A DNA stretch of 64,000 nt from Voacanga thouarsii (Eukaryota; Streptophyta; Magnoliopsida; Gentianales; Apocynaceae): contig JANUWF010001819.1 in assembly GCA_026120185.1 (NCBI GenBank), forward strand, positions 372,001 to 436,000, read 5' to 3'. The position numbers and the translations under genes were made by a program. Each line of letters starts with the position of its first letter. Within the stretch, counting starts at the first letter, position 1. The notes below the pieces were generated by a model, which was not told where the DNA came from, searched no databases, and saw only the letters and a program-made list of their open reading frames with translations. Positions 46,395 through 57,649 of the stretch are shown here, piece after piece.

Positions 46395-48332
46395 AGAGAT
46401 CATTAGCACATTTACTCACATAGGTTCCCACTAGAGATCAAGTTTGGAGAGGATGAAGTTGATAGAGTAAATTTACCTTGAAGATGTTCTCGTCCTTCAC
46501 AGAAATTTCTGCTTTTGATCCGAAGTAGCAAGATAGTTTGAGGAGTTTGATGTTAATAATGGTGTTGATGGCCTCACAGCAGTGAGTAGATCAAATCTGG
46601 AAGTTTTTGAGAGGATTTGAGATGGTTTGATGGGGGTATTAAGTGTAGGGAAGGGGTAGGTGTTCTTGGTGTAGTGTGTGTGTGTTCTTGGAGCTTGAGA
46701 GATTTCGAGAGATTGTAGTGTGTAGCTGCCGAATTTCTATGAGAGATAGGGCTGGCCGAATTTCTATAGGGTTTAGGGAGTTATTTCTCTGATTTGGAAG
46801 GAAAAAGGAAAGGTTAGTTGTTACAATCTTTGAAGAATATTTTTAGGAAGTGAATTTGGAAACTAAATATTCCAAGAATATCTTGATTGTTGGACAGCTT
46901 TGGAAGTCTACCATCGCTGACTGTTTGAGCAGAATTTCAGTGGGATTAATGCTGGTTTATGGAAGCTTATGGTGGCCAAAAGTAGGGTGCTTAATGGTGA
47001 AGAATATTTCTGGTCAATTGAGTAAGATTTTATGGAAGGTTGCTAAACAAGGATGGCTGGAATTTTGGAAACCAATCAAGCTAAATTGCAGGGATTTGTT
47101 TGAGAAATTTTCAGACAGCCATTGCTGCCTTTTGTCCAGAAGCTTGAGGGAAACAATGGATCTCTATTAATGGAGGTTTAAGGAAGGTTTTGACAGATTA
47201 GAACTGGTGTTTCGGCTGGAAGAAAAATAGGAAACAAAGCTGGAAGTTTAGACTGCCCAGAATTTCGCTGAACAGAAATTTCTTGGCAGATTTTCGGCTG
47301 CCACTTCCAACCAATTTGTAGAGAGCTTGAAGGGGGATTTCTGGGGTATTCAAGGCTGGTTTCCAGCCTTCTTTATGGAGGAAAAACATGGCTAAGGTAC
47401 TGAACAAAATGTGGAAGAAATCAGCTTAGTTTTGGACCTCCAAAGTAGCGATTTTGCCCAGAATTTTCACTGGTTTTGCACAGCCTTTGTGCAGCCCGAA
47501 AATGGCAGAAATAATTCATGTTTCAAACTGATCTTAAGGCCATTTTTCTGGCAGAATTTGGGAGGAAAATTCAGCTAAGAAGCTCGACAATTCGAAGGTA
47601 CAACAAGCTGAAAAATTTCAGCTCATTCTAAGAAGTAAGATGAACTAGTCTAGAGTGAAATTTCAGCAAGCTTACTAGAGGGATTTTTCCCATTGGAATT
47701 TCCTACCATTCTTCCACATTTTTTAGACCATGAGAAGCCTTTTACTAGGACATTTTGATCTCACAAGATCACAACATTTTACTGAAATTTATGGAAAGAA
47801 AATGGATAGAACATCTTGATTAAACGGAGGAGTTGAAAATTGAGGAAAATTAAGGATCAAGGGAAAATGAATTCCCTTTAAAAAATTCGAGTAGAGTAAA
47901 GGAGTGGAATGAGAATACTCCTAACATGTCTCTCTTAGGACCATCATCCCTACCTTACTCTAAACTCATAAGACCGAAATTTCCTCCACTAAGCAAAAAT
48001 AAAATTTAATCTAGCTAAGCTTCTATGATGGAATTTGAACCCAAGACCTCAAGAATTAATTCCAAAGCTTTAACCTCTACACCACAACAACTCTTGTCGA
48101 TATTTTCACTAGAAAATTATTTTCTATTCAATCCACAGGCTATCTCCCTATTTTCACCTCGGGCAAAAATTACCATCTTGCCCCTCTCACACAATACTCA
48201 CCAACAAGACTTCAATAAAACCCGAATCCAAAACACATAAAAATCATATGAAAATATATTTAACCATGAAATAAAATATGATATGCATCCCAACCCCCTT
48301 ACTCTAAGGTTGGTTTTGACCGGGGTTTCACA
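45186..48332 (-). repeat. Outer Gyp-T LTR, U3-side remainder
   Basis: Colinear with 42133-45180 but diverged, with extra TA runs (45560-45592, 46090-46127) and a longer GA run (46345-46391). Ends GGGGTTTCACA at 48332. A tRNA-like segment is present but weaker at 48030-48090. No gene is seen. Confidence 0.82.
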
Positions 48333-48884
48333 CTTACGAAGGACTAAGGATGTATTCTTAGTATATAGAGATGGTGATTTACAAGTAAAAGGGTATACTA
48401 ATACCAACTTTCAGTATGGTAAGGACGACTACAAATCACAATTTGGCTACGTGTTCACGTTAAGTAGTGGGGCAATAAGTTGGAGAAGTTCAAAATAAGA
48501 GACTACAACCAATTCGACAACTAAAGCAGAGTACATAGTGACTTCCAAAGAAGTAAAAGAAGTAGTGTGGATCAAGAAGTTCATCACTAAACTTGGAGTG
48601 GTACCTATCATTGTAGATCTAATATTTTTGTATTATGAAAACAATAGAGCCATTACACAAGTAAAGGAACCACAGTCTCATCAACGAACTAAACATGTAT
48701 TTAGACACTATTGTTTGATTAGAAAGATCATAGATAGGTGAGATGTAAAGATAAAGAGAATTCCCAAGGATTAGAACATAGTTGATCCACTCACTAAAGC
48801 ACTTTCCCAGAAGAAACATGACAAATATGTTGAGTCATTCAGTATTCGATACATAAATGATTGGCTCAAGTGCAAGTGGGAGAT
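48333..48884 (+). pseudogene. Copia-C copy 1 RNase H C-terminal part (broken, 5' truncated)
   Basis: Begins abruptly after the Gyp-T LTR with LRRTKDVFLVY, then GYTNTNFQ (Asp replaced by Asn), SGGAISW-like SSGAISWRSSK, a TAA at 48496, then TKAEYIVTSKE (Glu present) and LYYENNRAI (Asp replaced by Glu). Stops at 48739 and 48772 precede VDPLTKAL. It lies directly upstream of a polypurine tract and 3' LTR. Two of three visible catalytic acids have changed, so it is dead. Confidence 0.87.
48873..48884 (+). other. Copia-C copy 1 polypurine tract
   Basis: CAAGTGGGAGAT directly before TGTTAG. Standard copia tract. Confidence 0.88.
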
Positions 48885-49342
48885 TGTTAGTATTGTACCC
48901 TAAAGGCAATCACTTGTACTATATATATTTCATAATAATTAATAAAAAAAAAGGCATTCTTTATCTTTCAATTTGATTGTTATATCTTAATATGCGTATA
49001 AACTATTTGATAAAGTCCATAGAAATCATGATGTGAAATTCCCACTACACTATGTAGTATTTGTGCTTGAATAATCCCTAGTCATAGTATTAATGAGATA
49101 TGACATTATTAATATGCCAAGACTAGCACATATTATAATCCTTGATTGGATCAAGCGGTGGTTCTTATAACCGTGAGTATTGTGATACTCAGGATTAATA
49201 TGTGAATGCTTGTTATATGAACAAGTTCATTGGATGACATAGTTATTAGATAATTACTTGGATAGCTATTGAGTGACAGTGATAGAATCTCATTATAGCA
49301 AGTGTAAAAGTATCCTTATACTTGAGATCTCCATGGTACTTT

Positions 49343-50883
49343 TGATTGGGGCTAAATTAGTCATACTTTTCCTAGTTATTTGAGGTTCTTTTGTGATACA
49401 TTTTATTCAATAACTAGCCATATTCCTTCATATTTGAGATTTTACCATTGGAAAGGTATTTTGTTCATTATTTTAGATTTTTTGGGTAAAATGAAGCAAA
49501 AACATCACAGAACATAATAGAGGCAACGCTGGCTATGGTAGAGGAACCGGCGCAGACCATGCATTGTTTACTCGAACTTCGAAGCGTCAAAAAATTGTCA
49601 AAACAGAGCGGAACAGAATGGAACCGGTGCCAGCTCCAGGAGCTAAGGCGGCGCCGGCTGTACTCTGGACTACGTGGTGTTGAAATCAAGAAAAAAATCG
49701 GTGAACAATTGGAGAAACAGAACACAACTGGCACCGTCTCTGAGAGCCTAGGCAGTGCCGACTGTACTCTGAGGAAAAGGCAGGATTTTAATTTTTCTAC
49801 GCGATTTTTGATAATCTGTGGAGTTTTAGTACTTTCCAATTTCTACTTGGCTAAGAACATTGCACCAACGAGTTTAGGCACTTCCCAAACCTACAAATAG
49901 ATGGAAAACATAAGGGAAAATGGGAGAATTCATTGATCACCATAAAAAAATCACTCAAATCAAATGAAGAATTCTTCAATTCAATGAGGGTTATGCAAGA
50001 AGGTATTCAAAGGAAGAAGATGAAAGCTTGTCTATGAGTGCTTTCTTTTACTTTATTTTCTTTTTCTTGAACAATGATATATTAATTATTTTATTGTAAT
50101 TCAACATTGTTTTAGGTATTCATGATTTTTAGAGTTATTTGATCTTTTGATTAATTGATTGTTCTTCTTGGTATTTAATTACTTGGGCGTATTACGAAAT
50201 TAATTGATTGTTTCTTTTCATTAGCTTGCTAGACCAAATAGGTTGATGGTGACTTCAATTGATTAATTTCATATTTATTGACTGTTAACTTGCTAGACCA
50301 AATAGGTTAATTGTTGAAGATTAAGTAATTAAAGGTTAATTAATGTTTGCCAGACCAAGAACTCATTGATTAGTTTTATGCTTTAAATTTGCCAGACCAA
50401 GAAAATTTAATCAAGGATTGTGTTTAATGCGTCTTTTAGGTGAATTAGTTGAGACAGACCAAGTGATGCTAATTTATCTAGAGTATAGTGATTTCATGGA
50501 TTGACCATCGAAGTGAATCTACCTTCATCCTTCTTGATGCTAAGAGAATAATTAGTTATGATAATTGTTGGATACTTTAAGATCATGTTTGTCTAAACAA
50601 TGGCTTGAGTTACATAATTCTCCATCCTTGACATGTATATATTTTATTTTATTATTTTATTTTATTTCATTTTTTCACTTTGTTGAGTTAGTTAAACAAT
50701 GAAAAAGAAGTGATTAATGCATGCTTGTTCCTTGAGGATCGACACTCGTTTGAACCCTATGCTATGTTAATGATGAGTACACTTGCTCATATGTATAATT
50801 TGGGTTTAACATTTTAATCTAAACTTTATTGGGAATGTGCTTAGTTTTTATATGATTTTTTATACCTAAATCCATACGCATCA
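49343..50883 (+). repeat. Gyp-A copy 2 5' LTR
   Basis: 1541 bp, same subfamily as 31966-33403. Three GC-rich modules at 49518-49560, 49602-49669 and 49718-49774. The open frames across these (49468-49900, both strands) carry no domain. Confidence 0.83.
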
Positions 50884-50889
50884 AGTTTT

Positions 50890-50989
50890 TGGCACCGTTG
50901 CCAGGTATTAGGATATTTTTCTATTTCATCATAGAGGTGTTTTTGAAAAACTTGATTTAACATCAAGTTTTTGGAGCCATTGCTGGGGA
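50890..50989 (+). other. Duplicated primer-site region of Gyp-A copy 2
   Basis: CATCAAGTTTTTGG occurs at 50879 and again at 50961 (82 bp apart), each followed by a degenerate Asp-tRNA primer site (TGGCACCGTTGCCAGG at 50890; TGGAGCCATTGCTGGGGA at 50972). Copy 1 has a single perfect site. Confidence 0.75.
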
Positions 50990-51306
50990 ACAATATCATG
51001 AAAGTTTGGATTTTATTGATTTAACCATGTAAATATGCAAATATGCAAATATATACAATTGTTCTTTTCGCAAAAATGTGCTATCTTTTGTATCTTATGT
51101 CTCTTTGTATATTCTTGTAATTTAATTTACTAACTTTGACTAACTTTGTATTTTGTTGTAATCATGATTTCTGTTATCTAACTTTCGTCTTGTCTTTGCT
51201 AGGTGTTAGCCTTGGTACATAATCCAATGATTTGAAGGCGATATAGTAGATTTCGTTTTGTTTTATTTTTATTTCTTTCTTCATGAATTAAATTGCATTA
51301 TTCATC

Positions 51307-51795
51307 ATTGCTGCATGTTCATCATTTTTATTTCATTTTTCAACAAAAAAAAAATCATTAGTGTATTGATAATAGATTGGCATAATTACAAGCTAACATT
51401 GATGTTTTTAGTGAGACGTCATTAGAAGCATTAATGAATTGTTTGGTTGCCAATACAAATTCATCTGTTCAGTGGCATGAAGAAGCTTCCCAATGTTTGT
51501 GCGATCAAAGGAAACAATTAGTTTAGATTATTAAGGAGACTAATGAGCTCATTGCTGCATGTTCATCATTTTTATTTCATTTTTCAACCAAAAAAAAAAT
51601 CATTAGTGTATTGATAATAGATTGGCATAATTACAAGCTAACATTGATGTTTTTAGTGAGACGTCATTAGAAGCATTAATGAATTCTTTGGTTGCCAATA
51701 CAAATTCATCTGTTCAGTGGCATGAAGAAGCTTCCCAATGTTTGTGCGATCAAAGGAAACAATTAGTTTAGATTATTCAGGAGACTAATGAGCTC
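51307..51795 (+). repeat. 244-bp direct tandem duplication
   Basis: Unit 1 at 51307-51550 and unit 2 at 51551-51795, both starting ATTGCTGCATGTTCATCATT; almost identical apart from an A-run length and a few substitutions, so recent. Each unit includes a short coding-like stretch (SETSLEALMN, QWHEEASQCLCDQRKQL). Confidence 0.92.
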
Positions 51796-52290
51796 ATGCT
51801 AGCCCGTACAATTGACCATGGAAAAAGAGAGAGAGGCTGTGAGGGACAATTGCATGATGTGACAGGAGAAGTATTTGATTCTACTCTATGTGCTCATAAT
51901 TCTAATATTTCCTTGTCACATGATTTCTTAGGCTCTTCTCACTTCTTGGAGAACAATGGTCCCAATGATGATGTACGAAGTTTAACATGCCTCAAGAAGT
52001 TGGATTTATCATTCATTCTAAGAAACCTTTTGAGGATGTTGATGAATTCTACCCTTCACCCCAATTTCAGGGAGGTAACTTGGTATTTGTAGAAGCATTG
52101 AAAAGTAAGGATTTCCCAATCCTATCTTTAAGAACTCAAATACTATGTTAAAAGGGGAATTTTACTTGTAAAAAACTTCTTTTGAAGGGATAATTGGTGA
52201 TTTCAAAGTTGATGCATCCATTAGATACCCTGTACACTCATATATTGAAAAAGATATTTATGTGTCTAAAGGAATGTTAGAGATTGAGGT
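51640..52290 (+). pseudogene. Unrecognised coding remnant in Gyp-A copy 2
   Basis: From the second 244-bp unit a frame reads through SETSLEALMN, one stop (in QLV, stop, IIQETNEL) and 98 open codons (51796-52092). A parallel frame from about 51984 (PQEVGFIIHSKKPFEDVDEF, FVEALKSKDFPIL) looks like the true continuation after a shift, and FEGIIGDFKVDASIRYP follows near 52190. I recognise no family. Its place in a Tat/Athila-like element suggests an element-encoded ORF or captured sequence. Confidence 0.4.
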
Positions 52291-52700
52291 TTATGTGTTT
52301 TGCTTTGCATATAGGAATCGTTCCCTTTTGCAGAGAGGATTTTGAGAAATCGTTTCTTCTTCATCCCTATTCTTATCCAATTAAAACCTAGTCGCTCCTC
52401 TTCTACTAGCATAGTTTTGAGTGGGTTTTGTGAGCAATTCAACCTTGTGTGGATTACTACTAGAGATAATCCTACTCTTGAATTGTAGTGGTGAGTTGGA
52501 TGATCAAAATAGAGAGAATTGGTTCCTGGGTTGCTGATCAAATTTCTATCCGCAAGAAAAATTTTATTTTTCTGCTACAAAAGGTAATCTCCGTTTCCTT
52601 CCTTTATTCCCATTTTAATTGCAAACACGTGATCCTTAGGCATGGATTTCATGGTTATTTCTATTGTGTTCTTATTTGATAAGTATGATGAAATACAACA

Positions 52701-53182
52701 TCAAGAACCATGTATATTTGACTCTCAGTATCGATTGTTGCCCCTAGAACCTTGGCTTCCTCAAAATGAGCAATCATCTTGATCATATGCATGTGAATCG
52801 ATGCCCCCTCAGCCATCCTAGTGTTCATGATTACTCTAAGTGCTTCCTACCTTACGGGCCGGCTCTTGTCAACAAACATGGTACGCAACGATATTTCGAT
52901 GTCATATGCAGTAGGCATGTTTTCGTGCCTAGATTTGAGAACATTGGACATGGAAGCCAACATATAGCATCAAGCCATTTTATCTGCTTTCCTTCATTCC
53001 GTCTCAGCCTCACGGTCCTGGTCCATGAAATCTTCCTCAATTTCAAGATAGGGGTCGGTCATAACATACTTGTACTCCTCCACAGTAAGTACTATGTTCA
53101 GATTCCTTTTCCAGTCTATATAGTTAGGTCCAATTAACTTATTCTCCTTGAAAATAATGGACAAATGATTGAAATCAAACAT
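52701..53182 (-). pseudogene. Copia-A-like gag fragment (broken)
   Basis: The start ATG at 53182 opens 62 codons with IFKENKLIGPNYIDWKRNLN, the gag opening. Then a stop, CYMLASMSNVLKSRHENM, another stop near 52853, and MAEGAS near 52810, ending where the Copia-C LTR begins. Only the capsid N-terminal two thirds remain. Confidence 0.82.
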
Positions 53183-53657
53183 ATCTATTTATTGGGGGAA
53201 AAAAACTTCATTTAGAAAAATGTTTGCTTTGGAAAAAACATATAAAATTGCATATTTAAAAAATTATATTATTTCCATGATATGGTTAACCTATTAAAAC
53301 CATTATAAAAAAAGATGAAAATTTTGGCTCTTGGAAAAATTGACAGAGCTTCATAGGAGGGTTAACAATTTTCTAAGTTAAGTGTATAACCATCATAAAT
53401 TAAACTTCTTTAATAGGTAATGATCCAAAAATAATTCTATCGATATGATTGTCACTATTCTCGCCACCTATGTATAATCCAGCATTAATGCCTCCAATAA
53501 TAGGTTGGCCAATACTAACACATAGCCTATGCTTTAATTATAATTCCTTCATTAGTTCTAGATTCTCGTGAAAATCCATCCTATTGGGGGTCATGCTCAA
53601 AATGACAAGATTATAACCACAATCTCTAACAGGAATCCATAATGGAAGCCATGTGGC
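52701..53657 (-). mobile_element. Copia-A-like minus-strand fragment: gag N-terminus and leader
   Basis: Between two Copia-C LTRs. Bases 53182 down to 52701 match the Copia-A gag; 53183-53657 match the leader next to gag (GGAAAAATTGACAGAGCTTC and TAGGTAATGATCC landmarks shared with 2580-2700 and 22190-22290). It is more diverged than copies 1 and 2, so an older member of the same lineage. Confidence 0.8.
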
Positions 53658-55146
53658 TGTTAGTGTTATGCCCTAGAGGCAATCACATGTGTTTTGTATA
53701 TTACATATTTGTTTAATAATACAGGACATTTTGTATCTTTAAGCTTATTTTATTTACACTTTCATGTGAATATAATTGTTAGATAAGGTCCCACCTGCAA
53801 CACTGTGTTAAGAAAATATGATAGAGATCATGATGTGAGGTTCCTACTACACTGGATAGTGTTCATACTTAAATTATCCCTAGTCATACTATTAATGAGA
53901 TAGGACATCATTAATACGTTGACTAATACGTGTTATATTTTCTCTTATATTCGTGAGTATTGTAATACTCAAAGTTAACATGTGGATGCTTGTTACTTGA
54001 ATAAGTACATTGGATGGCCTAACTATGAGATAATCACATAGATAACTATTTAGTGCTTGTGATAGAATCTCATTATAGCAAACATGCAAGTATCCTTAGA
54101 CTTGAGATCTCCAAAGTACTTTGTATGCTGAGCATTATACTTTGATTCTAATCTTTAGAGTCAAATCGAGGTCTTCCTATAAGATAGATATTGGGTACAA
54201 TGTGAAGTAAACGAAAGTAGTTGAGAGAATCAATAAAGGATTCACCACTCCTAATAATAGGGGTGATTATCTCATGGCCACTTGTAGGAATCACTACTCG
54301 AGAAGTCCTTGGCCAAGGTGACTATGTAATGGAAATAGTTTCATTTGATACATATGATAAGTAGTTGATTCCAGAAACAAGTACTAAAATTTCAAGCCAT
54401 AATGAATTAATATTCTAGAGGGAGTTGGTAATAATTTCATACTCCAAACCAAATGAGATATTGTATGGTGAAAGAAGTTTGTTGTACTGTTGTTTGCTAT
54501 TAAAAGGTTCATGTCAAGCCACTTGACTTTCTAAACTTTTAGGTGGCCAGGTTTGTGTTGCTAGATACTACTCATGATCTACTAAATATGGATTTATTAA
54601 TTAAATAATTAATAAATCAATCATAATTAAAATTAATAAGTTAATTCTAAATTATTAAGAATTATTAATCCCAAAGACGTTTGGATTAATTCATATTTCA
54701 TTCCCAATAGACCGGGAAACTTAATAGGTCACACACAATAAAGGATTTTGAACTCGAGATGTTATTTGATAATATTACAAGGTTAATTGTGAAATTGTAA
54801 ATAGTTGTAATTCGTGGGCCAAATTGTAATTTAAATAATTCCAATTATAATTGGTAATTTAAGAATCCTTGTTCTTAATAGAGTTTGATAACCAAACACG
54901 ATGGTATTTGTTCCGTATGGTATGCCAAGTTTTGGATTATCTTATTAACAGAAGAAAAATTATTTTTCCTCTATGTGTGAATTAATCTCTTCTCCTCCTT
55001 CTTCGGTTTGTAACACTTGAACCCTAGCTGCCGTAAATATTTTGCTACAATAGAATCTTGGTGACGCTCAAGTAAAACTCTTGTGTGGATTACTGCTAGA
55101 GGGAGCCCTACACTTGGACTCCAGTGACTTGTCTTGGACAATCATA
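53658..55146 (+). repeat. Copia-C LTR, truncated at its 3' end
   Basis: Starts TGTTAGTGTTATGCCC and is colinear with the LTR at 55905 (GTGAGTATTGTAATACTC, CACTTGACTTTCT, GTGTGGATTACTGCTAGAG) until about 55125. The final 200 bp or so are absent. No internal region is attached, so it is a solo or truncated LTR in the Copia-A leader. The minus-strand frame at 54089-53892 is not a gene. Confidence 0.8.
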
Positions 55147-55364
55147 GTAAGGCTTGTTATGAATATTTTTATCATTTTAAAAATATTTCATTTATCACCA
55201 TATGAAAATATTGACCTCGAGAATGATATTGCAAGTGCAGTGTCTTTAACCTAAAGATGAAATGACAAAAATATTGACCCCGTTCAAGGTTGCCCCGTGC
55301 AAGTATCCTTAAACTCCATTGATATATATAAGTGAGTGATAAAAATATTCATAACAAGCCTTAC
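55147..55364. repeat. 28-bp perfect inverted repeat around a Copia-A LTR fragment
   Basis: The left arm 55147-55174 (starting GTAAGGCTTGTTATGAATAT) is the exact reverse complement of the right arm 55337-55364. The 162-bp spacer matches a piece of the Copia-A LTR (TATCACCATATGAAAATATTGACC). The block right after the right arm (AATATTTTTAAAAT) is the complement of the block after the left arm. Confidence 0.85.
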
Positions 55365-55636
55365 TACGAAAATATTTTTAAAATGCATACGTGTTCAATC
55401 TAGTAAAATGAATATTTTATTTCTTGATTTTATTTATTTTATCATAAATTAATGAATTGGTTCAAGTACTATGAAGCTTGAATATTTATATATATTGTCT
55501 AAACAAGAAATCTATGATAGATAACTGTAGGAAAAAAGATAAATATTTAAAGGTCAAGATCTATTGGGAACATTTTCAATATTTTTGATTTAGAATATCT
55601 ATTTCATTATTTGCATTTTTAGCTTATCTGACACAA
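55365..55636. other. AT-rich stretch, nothing recognised
   Basis: No repeat match, domain or structural signal that I can identify. It precedes the CACTA fragment and may belong to it. Confidence 0.4.
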
Positions 55637-55904
55637 GTGCTCTCAATGAGGCTTGATCGAGTGTGGATGTACAATAGGCTCCTACCTAGTAAAAAAGGGA
55701 TAACGAGAGAGTGTGTGAACGGTATTAACAAATTTGTACAATTGGCAAGAATACAATTGGACTTTACTAGTGGGGGGGAAATTAAATGTCCATGTTCAAA
55801 GTGTAGGAATCGAAAGTTCTTAAGTGTTGATGATGTAAAGCTTCATCTATGTAAGAGGGGAGAGTCAATTTTTTGGAATCTTGAATGCCAAGGAATGCAT
55901 GAGA
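55637..55904 (+). pseudogene. CACTA (En/Spm) transposase-associated domain, first part, cut by Copia-C LTR
   Basis: From ATG 55637 an open frame reads RLDRVWMYN near the start, then INKFVQLA, IKCPCSKCRN (Cys-Pro-Cys-x-x-Cys) and VKLHLCKRG. This order is that of the transposase-associated domain found at the N-terminus of plant CACTA transposases and related proteins. About 89 codons remain open and end exactly where the Copia-C 5' LTR begins at 55905; the remaining codons to 56011 are LTR sequence. No CACTA terminal repeats are visible here. Confidence 0.75.
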
Positions 55905-57231
55905 TGTTAGTGTTGTTCCCTAGAGGCAATCACTTGTACATTGTATATGACACATTTATTTTAATAAAATGCATTATTTATCTTACAGTTTCTTTTGTTT
56001 ACTTTAAGTAATATAACTGCTCGATAAAGTCCATAATACAACATTGTGATAAGGAAATCATGATAGAGATCATGATATGAGATTCCTACTACATTAGATG
56101 GTGTTAGTACTTAAATAGTTCCTAGTCATAGTATTAATAAGACAGGACATCATTAATGCGTTAAGACTAGCATGTGTTAGACTTCCTGATTTGATTAGGC
56201 GGTGGTTCTCATAACCGTGAGTATTGAGATACTCAAAATTAATACATGGATGCTTGTTAATGGAACAAGTTCATTGAATGACCTAACTTTGAGATAATCA
56301 CATAGATAACTATTTAGTGCTAGTGATATAATCTCAATATAGCAAACATGTAAGTATCCTTAGATTTGAGATCTCCAAGGTACTTTATTTGCTGAGCTTT
56401 GTACATTGATTCTAATCTCCGGAGCTCGATCGAGGGCCGCCTATAGGATAGATATTGGGTACATTGTGAGGTAAATGAAAGTAGTTGAGATGGTTAATAA
56501 AGGATTCACCACTCCTAATAGTATGGGCGAATATCTCACGGCCACTTATAGGAATTACTACTCAGAAAGTCCTTGGCCAAGGCAATTGTGTATTAGAAAT
56601 AGTTCCAATTGATACACATCTAGAGTAGTGGGTTCCTAGTACAAGTACTATTGTATTCGAGCCTAAATTAATTCTAGATGGAGTTGGCACTAATTCCTTA
56701 CTCCAAACCGAATAACATATTGTATGGTGAAAGAAGTTAATTGCACTGAAGTTTGTTATTGAAGGGTTTATGTCAAGCCACTTGACTTCCTGGACTATTA
56801 GGTGGTCATGATGTGTTGCTAGATATCACTCATGATCAGAGAATATAGGTTTATTAATTGATGAATTAATAAGATTAATTCTAATTAATTATGAATTATT
56901 AATCTCAAAGACATTTGGATTAATTCATGTTCACTACTAATTGATAGGAAACTTAATAGGTCACACACAACAGAACATTATATACTCAAGATGTTATTTG
57001 ATAATATAGTGGGGTTGATTGAGAGAAAGAGAAGTTGTAGTGGACAAATTATAATTAGTTATAATTTGTTGTCCAAGTTGTAATTGTGAGAACTTGATGT
57101 TTCCAATTACAATTAGAGAATTCTAATAGGATTAGAATTCTCAATTTTAGATGGATTGTTGGTGTGATATAATGGATACACACAAAACCCTAGCTGAATG
57201 TGATTGTCACGCCACACAACTAAGACACACG

Positions 57232-57296
<65 letters not shown>

Positions 57297-57635
57297 TTGC
57301 TAAAAATGGAAACAGCCCTAGCCGACTTAGCGTTTCTACTAGCATAGAAAACTTCGTGCTTGAGTATTCCTTTGTGTGGATTACTGTTAGAGATAATCAC
57401 ACACTGTCATTACAGTAGTTAGACGTTCAACTCACGTAGAGGTTGATCACGAGGATTGCTGGATCGCACCTCGACTTGAAGAAGAAATTTTGTTCATCAA
57501 ACGATCAAACAAAGGTAAAAAGTTGCTACCTTTATTATCTTTATATCTTGTTTTCCACACATAGGCGGGTCCTGGGATGGTATCTGTTTTTTTCTTCACT
57601 GCGGCATATAGGATATAAGCCTGAGATACCCAACA
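55905..57635 (+). repeat. Copia-C copy 2 5' LTR
   Basis: TGTTAGTGTTGTTCCC...ATACCCAACA, 1731 bp, with a long CT microsatellite at 57236-57294 near its 3' end. It serves as the reference for the two other Copia-C LTRs in this window. Confidence 0.9.
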
Positions 57636-57636
57636 G

Positions 57637-57649
57637 TGGTATCAGAGCC
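57637..57649 (+). other. Copia-C copy 2 primer binding site
   Basis: TGGTATCAGAGCC, a perfect initiator-Met tRNA site, one base after the LTR. Confidence 0.94.

Larger units (their letters stand above)
37288..48332 (-). mobile_element. Gyp-T LTR block: self-nested LTRs with an amplified 1210-bp segment
   Basis: An 11-kb block made only of Gyp-T LTR sequence, all in minus orientation. Four head-to-tail copies of the R-U5 side (starts at 37288, 38504, 39714, 40924) are followed by two copies of the U3 side (42128-45180 and 45186-48332). A complete LTR lies at 40924-45180 between ATGAT duplications. No internal coding region is present. The outer flanks AGGAG (37283) and CTTAC (48333) do not match, so the block as a whole is not a simple insertion. 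Confidence 0.82.
49343..52309 (+). mobile_element. Gyp-A copy 2: Tat/Athila-like gypsy 5' end (truncated)
   Basis: An LTR from TGATTGGGGCTAAATT (49343) to ACGCATCA (50883), two degenerate Asp-tRNA primer sites, a leader like that of copy 1 (CTTGGTACAT before the gag start), then unassigned coding-like remnants to about 52309. The gag domain seen in copy 1 is not recognisable, and the element ends without pol or 3' LTR. Confidence 0.75.
48885..52700 (+). repeat. Copia-C copy 1 3' LTR, split by Gyp-A copy 2
   Basis: The LTR starts TGTTAGTATTGTACCC at 48885 and runs to 49342, where a Tat/Athila-like LTR enters. Its U5 end resumes at about 52310 (TCTACTAGCATAG, GTGTGGATTACTACTAGAGA) and finishes ATACAACA at 52700, both matching the end of the Copia-C LTR at 55905-57635. 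About 0.9 kb of the LTR middle is missing, so the join is inferred. Confidence 0.68.

Noticed and set aside
37283..48337. The whole Gyp-T block as one simple insertion
   Set aside because: Left flank AGGAG and right flank CTTAC do not match, and the neighbours are different elements (Tat/Athila-like on the left, copia on the right).
57113..57400. A 95-aa minus-strand protein with a long Arg-Glu run
   Set aside because: The run is the translation of the CT microsatellite in the Copia-C LTR.
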